Positions 1 to 6,152 are shown, counted from the stretch's first letter. The stretch is 7,231 nucleotides of DNA from Bacteroidota bacterium (GCA_947449125.1 CANFQR010000067.1:1-7231); one strand, 5' to 3'. A program made the numbers and translations. Notes: generated by a model from the letters alone, not told the origin.

Positions 1-493
1 GGGAAGATGGGTTGCTAAACACCATCCGTTTACATCACCAAAGGCTGAAGATATTTATATTATTAACCAAATGATTTCAGAAGACAATGAAGAAATTATT
101 TGTGACAGACCTATGAATTATAAACAACCAATTCCGAGAGCTAACGCTTACGACATTGTTATTAACGGTGTAGAAATTGGCGGCGGAAGTATCAGAATTC
201 ACACCAAAGAACTTCAGGCTAAACTATTTCAATTACTCGGGTTTACAGCCGAAGAAGCGCAAAAACAATTTGGCTTTTTAATGAATGCGTTTGAGTTTGG
301 CGCACCCCCGCACGGTGGCATCGCGCTTGGTTTTGATAGATTGTGCTCGTTATTTGGCGAGGCCGACAGCATACGCGATTTTATTGCATTCCCAAAAAAC
401 AACTCGGGCAGAGATGTAATGATTGATGCACCAAGCGAAATTTCTGAAGAACAATTAACCGAACTTAATATTAAAAATATAGCTAAATCCTAA
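1..493 (+). CDS. aspS: Aspartyl-tRNA synthetase, C-terminal part (5' end outside window)
   Basis: This is the last 163 residues of a class II aspartyl-tRNA synthetase, the cytoplasmic enzyme that attaches aspartate to tRNA-Asp. The reading frame enters at base 2 and has no start in the window, so the ATG at 71 is internal. The first residues include HHPFTSP, followed by [20 protein letters not shown], both hallmarks of bacterial AspRS. Class II motif 3 is [10 protein letters not shown] (about residues 105-114 of the visible part), whose Arg contacts [12 protein letters not shown] and a tail ending DAPSEIS...NIKNIAKS match the family's usual C terminus, so the 3' end looks complete. The anticodon-binding domain, motifs 1-2 and most of the bacterial insert domain lie upstream of the window. 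The next gene is convergent, and I see no convincing terminator in the 88-bp gap. The identification is firm. Confidence 0.97.
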   Translation, partial: GRWVAKHHPFTSPKAEDIYIINQMISEDNEEIICDRPMNYKQPIPRANAYDIVINGVEIGGGSIRIHTKELQAKLFQLLGFTAEEAQKQFGFLMNAFEFGAPPHGGIALGFDRLCSLFGEADSIRDFIAFPKNNSGRDVMIDAPSEISEEQLTELNIKNIAKS

Positions 494-581
494 TTGATAT
501 TTTTGGGTTTATAGGCTTGTTATTTATAGGCGAAGTAGATTACCCTTAGGGGATTTGTTTACGTTCAAGAAATTTAATTCA

Positions 582-812
582 TCAATTTAAATTTTTCATC
601 TGCATAAACATATCGTTAAAGCGTAAATAGGTTTTTTCAATAAAGTTTTCGTTAACCAACTCTTTTAGTTTTTCGAGGCTTCGTACCTCCTCCACCGAGA
701 ATTTAAAAACCTGCTCCATTGGGCCGGCTTCAAATTTAACAAGGTATTTATCATTCATTTGAAAAATACTAATGGTCATGCGTTGGTGTGGTATACTGTC
801 AATTATTCTCAC
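582..812 (-). CDS. Small conserved-looking hypothetical protein, 76 aa, GTG start
   Basis: I do not recognise the function. The 76-residue product begins MRIIDSIPHQRMTISIFQMN and has no signal peptide or membrane segment. A probable beta-rich N-terminal half (MTISIFQMNDKYLVKFE, then EQVFKFSV) is followed by a helical, charged second half (EEVRSLEKLKELVNENF...RFNDMFMQM), which suggests a compact cytoplasmic alpha/beta domain. The start at 812 is GTG, and it shares four bases (GTGA) with the TGA stop of the upstream 145-residue gene, which favours translational coupling and co-transcription. An in-frame ATG at 779 (Met12) is the alternative, but it would drop the IIDSIPH segment. Bases before the GTG are purine-rich (AAGAAG), at best a weak ribosome-binding site. 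It ends 88 bp from convergent aspS. Its coupling to the repeat protein suggests a joint role, but that is inference. Confidence 0.72.
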   Translation of the reverse strand: MRIIDSIPHQRMTISIFQMNDKYLVKFEAGPMEQVFKFSVEEVRSLEKLKELVNENFIEKTYLRFNDMFMQMKNLN

Positions 813-1246
813 TCTACTTCTTTTTTAAAATTCATTAAATTTTTTAATACTCCCCAAGGACTTACGTTTCTGTCGCCATCTTCATGAATACGCATTTGTA
901 TAGCATGCGCCAATAACACAAAGTGCTCGCGTCCCGATTTTTTTAAAAACTCCTCGGCTTTATCATCGCCATTAATAATATTAACGCAGGCAGCCCAATC
1001 AAAGGCTTTTACATCCATTAAAAACTTAAACGCTTTTTCGTCGTCCCAAATTGCATTTACAAAAGCTGCTAGTTCAAAATATTTATTATCCATTAAAAAC
1101 TTAAACGCTTTTTTATCGTCTCTAATAGCGTCAAAGGTTATTAAAAGTTCTTTGTAACCATTATTCATTAACCAATTAAACCCTGACGTGTCTTTCATTA
1201 CATGACGAGTTAATTGATCTATAGCATGTGTAGAATAAAATCTCAT
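809..1246 (-). CDS. Helical tandem-repeat hypothetical protein, four 25-residue units
   Basis: The function is unknown. The 145-residue protein is built largely from a 25-residue unit repeated in register: residues 22-46, 47-71, 72-96 and a diverged copy starting at 97. The consensus is roughly AFKFLMDNKxFELAAxVNAI followed by DDEK. Units 2 and 3 are the most alike, and at DNA level share an exact 25-base match (1014-1038 and 1089-1113, 75 bp apart), indicating recent duplication or gene conversion. The pattern of Phe/Leu/Trp/Ala positions predicts two short helices per unit, an alpha-solenoid-like scaffold typical of protein-protein contact. There is no signal peptide or membrane helix, so it is probably cytoplasmic. 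The ATG at 1246 lies just beyond the T-tract of the terminator of the preceding gene. Its stop overlaps the GTG start of the 76-residue gene by four bases. Confidence 0.8.
   Translation of the reverse strand: MRFYSTHAIDQLTRHVMKDTSGFNWLMNNGYKELLITFDAIRDDKKAFKFLMDNKYFELAAFVNAIWDDEKAFKFLMDVKAFDWAACVNIINGDDKAEEFLKKSGREHFVLLAHAIQMRIHEDGDRNVSPWGVLKNLMNFKKEVE
1014..1113. repeat. Two exact 25-bp direct repeat copies inside the repeat-protein gene
   Basis: The 25 bases at 1014-1038 (starting TCCATTAAAAACTTAAACGC) recur exactly at 1089-1113. The offset is 75 bp, that is 25 codons, so reading frame and protein repeat register are preserved. They encode the AFKFLMD segments of repeat units 2 and 3. Confidence 0.9.
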
Positions 1247-1258
1247 GATTTTAAAATT

Positions 1259-1285
1259 AAAAAAAAACCGCTTTTAAAAGCGGTT
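1259..1285 (-). terminator. Intrinsic terminator of the apt/acyl-CoA dehydrogenase transcript
   Basis: A perfect 20-bp palindrome, AACCGCTTTTAAAAGCGGTT (1266-1285), lies just past the dehydrogenase stop codon. On the minus strand it is followed by an uninterrupted nine-T run (complement of 1259-1267, part of which pairs in the stem base). It should form a GC-based stem of about eight pairs with a short loop, a classic Rho-independent terminator. It sits only 12 bp before the ATG of the next leftward gene. Confidence 0.88.
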
Positions 1286-1291
1286 GTTAAG

Positions 1292-2464
1292 TTATTTTAG
1301 TAATTCGCGTGCTATTACAAGTTTTTGAATTTCGCTGGTACCTTCGCCAATGGTACACAATTTACTGTCGCGGTAAAATTTCTCAACCGGAAAATCTTTG
1401 GTGTAACCATAACCTCCAAAAATCTGAACTGCTTCGGTACTAGCTTTTACACACACTTCGCTGGCGTAGTATTTTGCAATTGCACTTTCTTTGGTCATTT
1501 TTTTATGCTTGTTTTTTAAATCAGCTGCTTGAAAGGTTAATAATTCGGCCGCTTCATACTCTGTAGCCATATCAGCTAATTTAAAAGCAATTCCCTGAAA
1601 ATTTGCAATTGGTTTACCAAACTGATGACGCTCTTTTGCATATTTAATACTAGCATTAATAGCACCTTTTGCAATTCCTAAACTTAGGGCTGCAATGCTA
1701 ATACGCCCGCCATCTAGCACTTTCATGGCTTGCACAAATCCATCGCCCACATTACCTAAAATTTGAGATTTATGCACGCGGCAATTTTCAAATACTAACT
1801 CGGCTGTTTCGCTTGCGCGCATACCTAGTTTATTTTCTTTTTTTCCTCCTCTAAAACCCGGAGTAGTTCTCTCAACTATAAAAGCAGTAATTCCATGACT
1901 ATCTAACAACTCACCTGTGCGGGCTAACACTACAGCTACATTTCCTGAAATTCCATGGGTAATCCAGTTTTTAGTTCCGTTTATTACCCAGTAATCTCCG
2001 TCTTGTTTAGCAACACACTGCATGCGCATGGCATCACTACCTGTGTTGGCCTCTGTTAAACCCCATGCACCAATCCATTCTGCAGTTGCCAACTTTGGTA
2101 AATATTTTTTCTTTTGTTCTTCGTTACCAAACTGCAAAATATGCCCAGTGCACAAACTGTTATGAGCAGCCATTGATAAAGCAATGGATCCGCAAATGCA
2201 GCCTAATTCTGTAATGGCTGTAACATATTCTGTATAACTAAAACCAGAACCGCCATATTCTGTAGGTACTAAAACACCCATTAGACCAAGCTCACCAAGT
2301 TTTTTAAAAACGTCTATAGGAAATTCTTGGGATTCATCCCATTCCATCATTTTTGGTAAAATATGTTCTTTACCAAACTTACGTATCATATCAGCTATCA
2401 TTAACTGATTTTCGTTCATATGAAAATTCATACCAAAGTCGTTTTCTAAAAGTGTACCAGACAT
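1292..2464 (-). CDS. Acyl-CoA dehydrogenase (short-chain/butyryl-CoA type)
   Basis: This is an FAD-dependent acyl-CoA dehydrogenase that introduces the alpha,beta double bond into an acyl-CoA and passes electrons to an electron-transfer flavoprotein, as in beta-oxidation or branched-chain amino acid breakdown. At 390 residues it has normal family length. Visible signatures are WGLTEANTGSDA (134-145, flavin and substrate loop), KNWITHG (165-171), LGMRASETAELVFENCRV (213-230), DGGRISIAALSLGIA (251-265), RHQFGKPI (279-286) and IFGGYGYTKDFPVEKFYRD (348-366). The catalytic base is most likely Glu374 in IGEGTSEIQ, the position used by short/medium-chain enzymes rather than isovaleryl-CoA dehydrogenase. 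Exact substrate cannot be read from sequence. The start at 2464 overlaps apt by 19 bp; Met12 (ATG at 2431, giving MNFHMNENQLM) looks more like family N termini and would begin 14 bp after the apt stop. It is co-transcribed with apt and followed by a strong terminator. Confidence 0.95.
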   Translation of the reverse strand: MSGTLLENDFGMNFHMNENQLMIADMIRKFGKEHILPKMMEWDESQEFPIDVFKKLGELGLMGVLVPTEYGGSGFSYTEYVTAITELGCICGSIALSMAAHNSLCTGHILQFGNEEQKKKYLPKLATAEWIGAWGLTEANTGSDAMRMQCVAKQDGDYWVINGTKNWITHGISGNVAVVLARTGELLDSHGITAFIVERTTPGFRGGKKENKLGMRASETAELVFENCRVHKSQILGNVGDGFVQAMKVLDGGRISIAALSLGIAKGAINASIKYAKERHQFGKPIANFQGIAFKLADMATEYEAAELLTFQAADLKNKHKKMTKESAIAKYYASEVCVKASTEAVQIFGGYGYTKDFPVEKFYRDSKLCTIGEGTSEIQKLVIARELLK

Positions 2465-2973
2465 GTTATATTATTTGAGTGATTAATTAATTTATTTTCT
2501 CCGTTTAGGAAATCTAAGCCTATAACAAAATTAAATCCTGAAACATTTGCTCCTAATTTCTTTACTAAATTTGCAGCAGCATCTGCAGTGCCTCCGGTTG
2601 CAAGTAGATCGTCGTGTATAATTACATTCCAACCTTTTTTAAGGGCATCTTCATGCATTTCAATTTTGGATGTTCCGTATTCTAAATCGTATTCAACACT
2701 AACCGTTTTGTAAGGGAGTTTACCTGCTTTTCTGACTAATACAAATGGAATACCTAGTTTATTTGCAACCAAAAAACCAAACAAAAAGCCACGGCTTTCA
2801 ATACCAACAATGGCATCGGGCTTATTATCAAATCTAGAAATAAACTCATCTACAATTCTGGAGCATAAATTTTGATTGTAAAAAACAGGAGTAATATCCT
2901 TAAAAACTATTCCCGGTTTTGGAAAATCGTGAATGTCTCTGATATTATCTGCTATATCTTTTTCTAAATTCAT
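2446..2973 (-). CDS. apt: Adenine phosphoribosyltransferase
   Basis: This is a cytoplasmic purine-salvage enzyme that makes AMP and pyrophosphate from adenine and 5-phosphoribosyl pyrophosphate. The 175-residue length is typical. The start DIADNIRDIHDFPKPGIVFKD is characteristic of Apt, with FPKPGIVFKDITP at 17-29. VGIESRGFLFG (56-66) and VRKAGKLPYKT (80-90) form the adenine-side and loop regions. The PRPP-binding motif is VIIHDDLLATGGTA (117-130). The C terminus LDFLNG...CLVHF is family-like, so the gene is complete. It ends with TAG inside the annotated start region of the acyl-CoA dehydrogenase, implying an operon although the two activities are not an obvious pathway. No Shine-Dalgarno is visible. 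A TAAGTTTG motif sits eight bases before the ATG. Confidence 0.97.
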   Translation of the reverse strand: MNLEKDIADNIRDIHDFPKPGIVFKDITPVFYNQNLCSRIVDEFISRFDNKPDAIVGIESRGFLFGFLVANKLGIPFVLVRKAGKLPYKTVSVEYDLEYGTSKIEMHEDALKKGWNVIIHDDLLATGGTADAAANLVKKLGANVSGFNFVIGLDFLNGENKLINHSNNITCLVHF

Positions 2974-2981
2974 AAGCTTTA

Positions 2982-2989
2982 CAAACTTA
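2982..2989 (-). promoter_or_regulatory. Candidate Bacteroidota -7 element (TAAGTTTG) for apt
   Basis: The minus strand reads TAAGTTTG, an exact match to TAnnTTTG, ending eight bases upstream of the apt ATG. If used with normal spacing, transcription would start about two bases before the ATG. No TTG-type -33 element is seen at the expected distance, so a chance match in AT-rich DNA is possible. Confidence 0.4.
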
Positions 2990-3047
2990 GTAATTTTTTA
3001 GAATTTTTTTGAATTATATATTAAGTGATTTTAAATAAAAACAAAGC

Positions 3048-3080
3048 AAAAAAAAACCTCGTTCAAACTAGTAAACGAGG
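3048..3080 (-). terminator. Intrinsic terminator downstream of the GAPDH gene
   Basis: CCTCGTT (3057-3063) pairs with AACGAGG (3074-3080) across a 10-base loop. On the minus strand the stem is followed by nine T residues (complement of 3048-3056). It lies 23 bp after the GAPDH stop and insulates the downstream apt gene. Confidence 0.9.
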
Positions 3081-3103
3081 CTTATAAATAACCATAAAAC
3101 AAA

Positions 3104-4567
3104 TTAATAATATACTGGTCTTCTTACTTCGCAAATATGTTTACTGAAGCGAATTACCTGACGTGTATAACCATATTCATTATCATACCAAACATAAAGC
3201 ACAATACTTTTTTTATCGGGCGATACGATGGTTGCCTGACTATCAAATACACTTGGGCAAGAACTTCCGATAATGTCGGTGCTTACTAATTCGTTACTAA
3301 ACGCATATTGAATTTGTTCAACTAAAGCCCCTTGTAATGCATAGCGTTTAATTATATCATTAACATCTTCCTTAGTTACTTCTTTATTAATATTTAAATT
3401 TAATATTGCCAAACTAACATTTGGAGTTGGAACTCGAACTGAATTTGCAGTAAATTTCCCGCTTAAATGAGGCAATACTTTTTTTAATGCACTTTCGGCA
3501 CCAGTTTCGGTAATAACCATATTTAAAGCAGCCGAACGTCCACGACGGTATTTGGCATGATAGTTATCTAATAAATTTTGATCGTTAGTATAAGAATGTA
3601 CCGTTTCGATATGGCCTTTTTGAATTCCTAATTCTTTATCAATGACCTGTAATATTGGCATTATTGCGTTGGTTGTGCAACTTGCTGCCGAATAAACTGA
3701 TTCATTTTTTAGATCAACAGTTTCGTGATTTACACCGTGAACAACATTAGGAACATCGCCTTTTGCCGGCGCAGTTAATAAAACTTTTGACACACCTTTC
3801 GATTTTAAGTGTCGGCTCAGAGCCTCTCTGTCGCGAAACACACCAGTGTTGTCAATTACTAATGCATCGTGAATACCATAAGATGTATAATCAATTGTAT
3901 CAGGCTTATCAGCATTTATCATATAAACAGTATGTCCGTTAATAATTAATGCTTTGTTTTCTAAATCCTCAATAACAGTTCCCGGAAAAGGACCGTGCAC
4001 AGAATCTGTTCTCAATAAATCTGCGCGTTTTACAATTTCCTCGTCACTATTGCCACGGGTAACAATTGCTTTTAATCTTAACTGTTCGCCTTTACCAGCC
4101 TGTGCAATTAATTCACGTGCTGCTAAACGGCCAATTCTACCGAAACCATATAAAATTACATCCTTAGGCACAACCGGATTTGGCACACCCAACATGCCTT
4201 TTAATTTATCGTTAATAAAATCTGTTAGAGATGTATAATTTAATTTCTCCTGATCCCATTCAAAGGCTAGTTTACCCACATCTATGCGGCCTGCCCCTAC
4301 TTTAGAATTTAAAATTTCGTTTGAAATAGCAACCGTTTCGTAAACAGAAATTGGTTTTTTAACAATGTTTTTTGCGTACAAATGAAGGTTCATAATTTCA
4401 CTTGCACTTTTATCAAATAATTGGTTTCGAAATAAAATTAGTTCTATGGATTTCTCAAACCATAGTTTTCCAACTGCATTAATTAAATCAATGGCGGCTT
4501 TTTCTTGTTTTATCCAGTCATTTAATTGAATTTGATAATCGATGTTGTTTTTCTCTTTAGACTCCAT
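3104..4567 (-). CDS. Glyceraldehyde-3-phosphate dehydrogenase, long-form (about 480-residue) type
   Basis: This enzyme interconverts glyceraldehyde 3-phosphate and 1,3-bisphosphoglycerate with a nicotinamide cofactor in glycolysis or gluconeogenesis. At 487 residues it is about 150 longer than classical GAPDH. The extra part is mainly an N-terminal helical extension (about 1-134) before the Rossmann motif LYGFGRIGR (139-147). The catalytic Cys is Cys297 in SAASCTTNAIMP, and the partner His is His324 in ETVHSYTNDQ. RRGRSAALNMVITETGA (341-357), RVPTPNVS (378-385) and WYDNEYGYTRQVI (460-472) complete the catalytic domain. The second strand reads AIVTRGN, where classical NAD enzymes have VxNDP, so the Asp that binds the NAD ribose is missing. 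From memory, the extension, the TETGA variant and this strand recur in a distinct long GAPDH family found in Pseudomonas and Vibrio. The direction of flux and cofactor are inference. It is monocistronic, with its own promoter and terminator. Confidence 0.93.
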   Translation of the reverse strand: MESKEKNNIDYQIQLNDWIKQEKAAIDLINAVGKLWFEKSIELILFRNQLFDKSASEIMNLHLYAKNIVKKPISVYETVAISNEILNSKVGAGRIDVGKLAFEWDQEKLNYTSLTDFINDKLKGMLGVPNPVVPKDVILYGFGRIGRLAARELIAQAGKGEQLRLKAIVTRGNSDEEIVKRADLLRTDSVHGPFPGTVIEDLENKALIINGHTVYMINADKPDTIDYTSYGIHDALVIDNTGVFRDREALSRHLKSKGVSKVLLTAPAKGDVPNVVHGVNHETVDLKNESVYSAASCTTNAIMPILQVIDKELGIQKGHIETVHSYTNDQNLLDNYHAKYRRGRSAALNMVITETGAESALKKVLPHLSGKFTANSVRVPTPNVSLAILNLNINKEVTKEDVNDIIKRYALQGALVEQIQYAFSNELVSTDIIGSSCPSVFDSQATIVSPDKKSIVLYVWYDNEYGYTRQVIRFSKHICEVRRPVYY

Positions 4568-4588
4568 TTTGGTATTTTTTTGGTGTCA

Positions 4589-4620
4589 CAAAAGTATTTA
4601 ATTCATTGTGAATTAGCCAA
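4589..4620 (-). promoter_or_regulatory. Candidate GAPDH promoter (TTG ... TACTTTTG)
   Basis: On the minus strand TACTTTTG (4596 down to 4589) matches TAnnTTTG exactly, and TTG (4620-4618) lies 21 bases upstream, near the usual spacing for Bacteroidota primary-sigma promoters. Predicted initiation is near 4582, leaving a leader of about 15 bases without a Shine-Dalgarno. Confidence 0.55.
4599..4615. promoter_or_regulatory. 17-bp dyad in the GAPDH promoter spacer, candidate operator
   Basis: TAATTCA-TTG-TGAATTA is a perfect inverted repeat with 7-bp arms and a 3-bp centre. It lies wholly between the two elements of the predicted GAPDH promoter, where a dimeric regulator would block polymerase. 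AT richness raises the chance of coincidence, and no regulator gene is present nearby. Confidence 0.4.
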
Positions 4621-4730
4621 TTTTGTTAATAAAGTAAGGCTTAAATGTTTATAAAAGCCGAAATGATTTTTAGTCATTCTCTAAATTTCAAGGCGATAAA
4701 ACTTAAAAGAATTTATTCGTCAATATTATT

Positions 4731-4738
4731 TAATTTTG
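4731..4738 (+). promoter_or_regulatory. Candidate -7 element (TAATTTTG) for the small membrane protein gene
   Basis: TAATTTTG is an exact TAnnTTTG match ending seven bases before the ATG at 4746. With standard spacing the transcript would begin at or one base before the start codon, that is, nearly leaderless. No good -33 element is seen. Confidence 0.4.
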
Positions 4739-4745
4739 CCCTGAT

Positions 4746-4976
4746 ATGAGAGATGTAATTTGGACTTTAATAATTATTTGGGTTGTATATAAAATAATAG
4801 ATGTGTTTAAAAACACCAAACAAAAATCGTTTTCAAATAACCAATCTTTTAATAGCTATAAAACACCGCAATCGGAAAACGCTAAAAATTACTCCACAAA
4901 AAAAGAACCAAAAGTGAATGTGAAAAAAAATATTGACAAAGAAGGAGACTATATAGATTTTGAGGAAATTAATTAA
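4746..4976 (+). CDS. Small single-pass membrane protein, DUF4834-like
   Basis: The molecular function is unknown. The 76-residue product has one N-terminal hydrophobic helix (about residues 5-20, IWTLIIIWVVYKIIDV). A Lys/Asn/Ser-rich, probably disordered cytoplasmic tail follows, ending in an acidic GDYIDFEEIN motif. A short membrane anchor, a basic low-complexity linker and a C-terminal (G)EYxDFEE-type box are what I recall for the Bacteroidota family DUF4834, so I assign it there with moderate confidence. The ATG at 4746 is the only sensible start, since it begins the membrane helix directly. The gene is divergent from GAPDH across 178 bp and convergent with carA. The upstream sequence has a -7-like motif but no Shine-Dalgarno. 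The coding strand is very A-rich. Confidence 0.75.
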   Translation: MRDVIWTLIIIWVVYKIIDVFKNTKQKSFSNNQSFNSYKTPQSENAKNYSTKKEPKVNVKKNIDKEGDYIDFEEIN

Positions 4977-5027
4977 CCAAAAACAGCGTTGGTTTATTTA
5001 GTATTCTGGTTATATTTTTTTACTAAT

Positions 5028-6152
5028 TTATTTTTTAGAGTTTTTGCATTGAATAACATTCTCAACAAATTCATCAAAAAGATATCTGGCATCTAAAGGT
5101 CCGGGACAAGCCTCGGGATGATATTGAACAGAGAAAGCGTTTTTATTTTTAACCCTTATGCCTTCTATGGTTTGATCATTTAAATTAACATGCGTTATTT
5201 CTATATTGGTGTTTTTTGAAATATCTTCAGGACTAACAGTAAAGCCATGGTTTTGAGATGTAATTTCACAATTACCACTAATAACATTTTTCACAGGACT
5301 ATTAATCCCCCGATGTCCGGTATGCATTTTATAGGTTGATATTCCTTGAGATTGAGCTAATAGCTGATGCCCAAGACAAATTCCAAAAACAGGAATTGTG
5401 GTATCTACTAATTCTTTTACCAATTTTGTTTCGTTTACCATTGCGCCCGGATCGCCGGGACCATTGGATAACATGATTCCATCAGGTTCAAAAGCCAAAA
5501 TTTCATTAATGGTTGATGATAATGGAAAGATTTGGAGATAACAATCCCGATCGCTTAATGATCTTAATATGTTTTTCTTAACTCCAAAATCTAATACAGC
5601 AATTTTATTTTTGGCGTTTTTATTACCAAAAAAATAACTCTTTGCCGATGATACTTTTGATGACAACTCTAAGCCTTCCATTTTTGGAACTTCGGCTAAT
5701 TGTTTTTTTAATAACTCCACATCTAATATTTCTGATGAAATAATGCAATTCATGGCTCCTCTATCTCTTACATATCTTACAACTGCTCTGGTATCTAACT
5801 CACAAATTGAAACAATATTTGATTCTTCAAAATACTGTTGTAAACTTTTTTTTGACCGAGGTCTAGAAAAACCATTATTAAATTTTTTGCAAACTAAACC
5901 TGCTATTTTTAATCCATCACTTTCTACTTCAGAATCTTCAATACCATAATTACCTATATGTGAACTTGTCATAACTACAATTTGGCCAAAATAAGAAGGG
6001 TCTGAAAAAACCTCCTGATAACCTGTCATTCCGGTATTAAAGCAAATTTCTCCTGTAGTTGTGCCTATTTTTCCTGCCGCCCTGCCTTCAAAAACTTTTC
6101 CATCCTCTAAAACCAATAAAGCTTTTGATTTTAACGCGTATTTTAAATGCAT
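5028..6152 (-). CDS. carA: Carbamoyl-phosphate synthase small (glutaminase) subunit
   Basis: This subunit hydrolyses glutamine and passes ammonia to CarB, which makes carbamoyl phosphate for pyrimidine and arginine synthesis. At 374 residues it has normal length. The N-terminal CarA domain shows LVLEDGKVFEG (13-23), GEICFNTGMTGYQEVFSDPSY (34-54) and ELDTRAVVRYVRDRGAMN (118-135). The class I glutamine amidotransferase domain begins near 182 (NKIAVLDFGVKKNILR) and contains LSNGPGDP (228-235), the nucleophile Cys259 in FGICLGHQLLA, NHGFTV (301-306), and the His345/Glu347 pair in VQYHPEACPGP. All catalytic residues are present. The start is the ATG at 6152, giving a short lead-in before KALLVLEDG. 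The region before it holds only an imperfect -7-like CATTTTTG (6170-6177, minus strand). carB is absent from the window, so the two subunits are not adjacent on the downstream side. Confidence 0.97.
   Translation of the reverse strand: MHLKYALKSKALLVLEDGKVFEGRAAGKIGTTTGEICFNTGMTGYQEVFSDPSYFGQIVVMTSSHIGNYGIEDSEVESDGLKIAGLVCKKFNNGFSRPRSKKSLQQYFEESNIVSICELDTRAVVRYVRDRGAMNCIISSEILDVELLKKQLAEVPKMEGLELSSKVSSAKSYFFGNKNAKNKIAVLDFGVKKNILRSLSDRDCYLQIFPLSSTINEILAFEPDGIMLSNGPGDPGAMVNETKLVKELVDTTIPVFGICLGHQLLAQSQGISTYKMHTGHRGINSPVKNVISGNCEITSQNHGFTVSPEDISKNTNIEITHVNLNDQTIEGIRVKNKNAFSVQYHPEACPGPLDARYLFDEFVENVIQCKNSKK

Noticed and set aside
508..531. Nine-base direct repeat TTTATAGGC, two copies 15 bp apart
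   Set aside because: It is too short and isolated to indicate an array, attachment site or insertion scar; likely chance.
543..551. CCCTTAGGG inverted repeat between aspS and the 76-residue gene
   Set aside because: The stem is three base pairs with a 3-base loop and no T-tract; too weak to call a terminator.
1325..1519. Plus-strand open frame of 64 codons
   Set aside because: It lies antisense within the acyl-CoA dehydrogenase, whose motifs are unambiguous; its translation has no recognisable domain.
3954..4238. Plus-strand open frame of 94 codons
   Set aside because: It is antisense to the cofactor-binding region of the GAPDH gene and its composition looks like a reverse-strand shadow.
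4638..4678. Two small stem-loops (GGCTT/AAGCC and AATGA/TCATT) in the GAPDH divergent region
   Set aside because: Each has five pairs only, with no riboswitch-like conserved core; compatible with chance in AT-rich DNA.
4975..4994. Weak hairpin AACCAA / TTGGTT between the small membrane protein gene and carA
   Set aside because: There are only six mostly AT pairs, an 8-base loop and no T-run directly after it on either strand, so it is not a convincing terminator.
5743..5949. Plus-strand open frame of 68 codons
   Set aside because: It is antisense to carA, with no family features and no promoter-like context.
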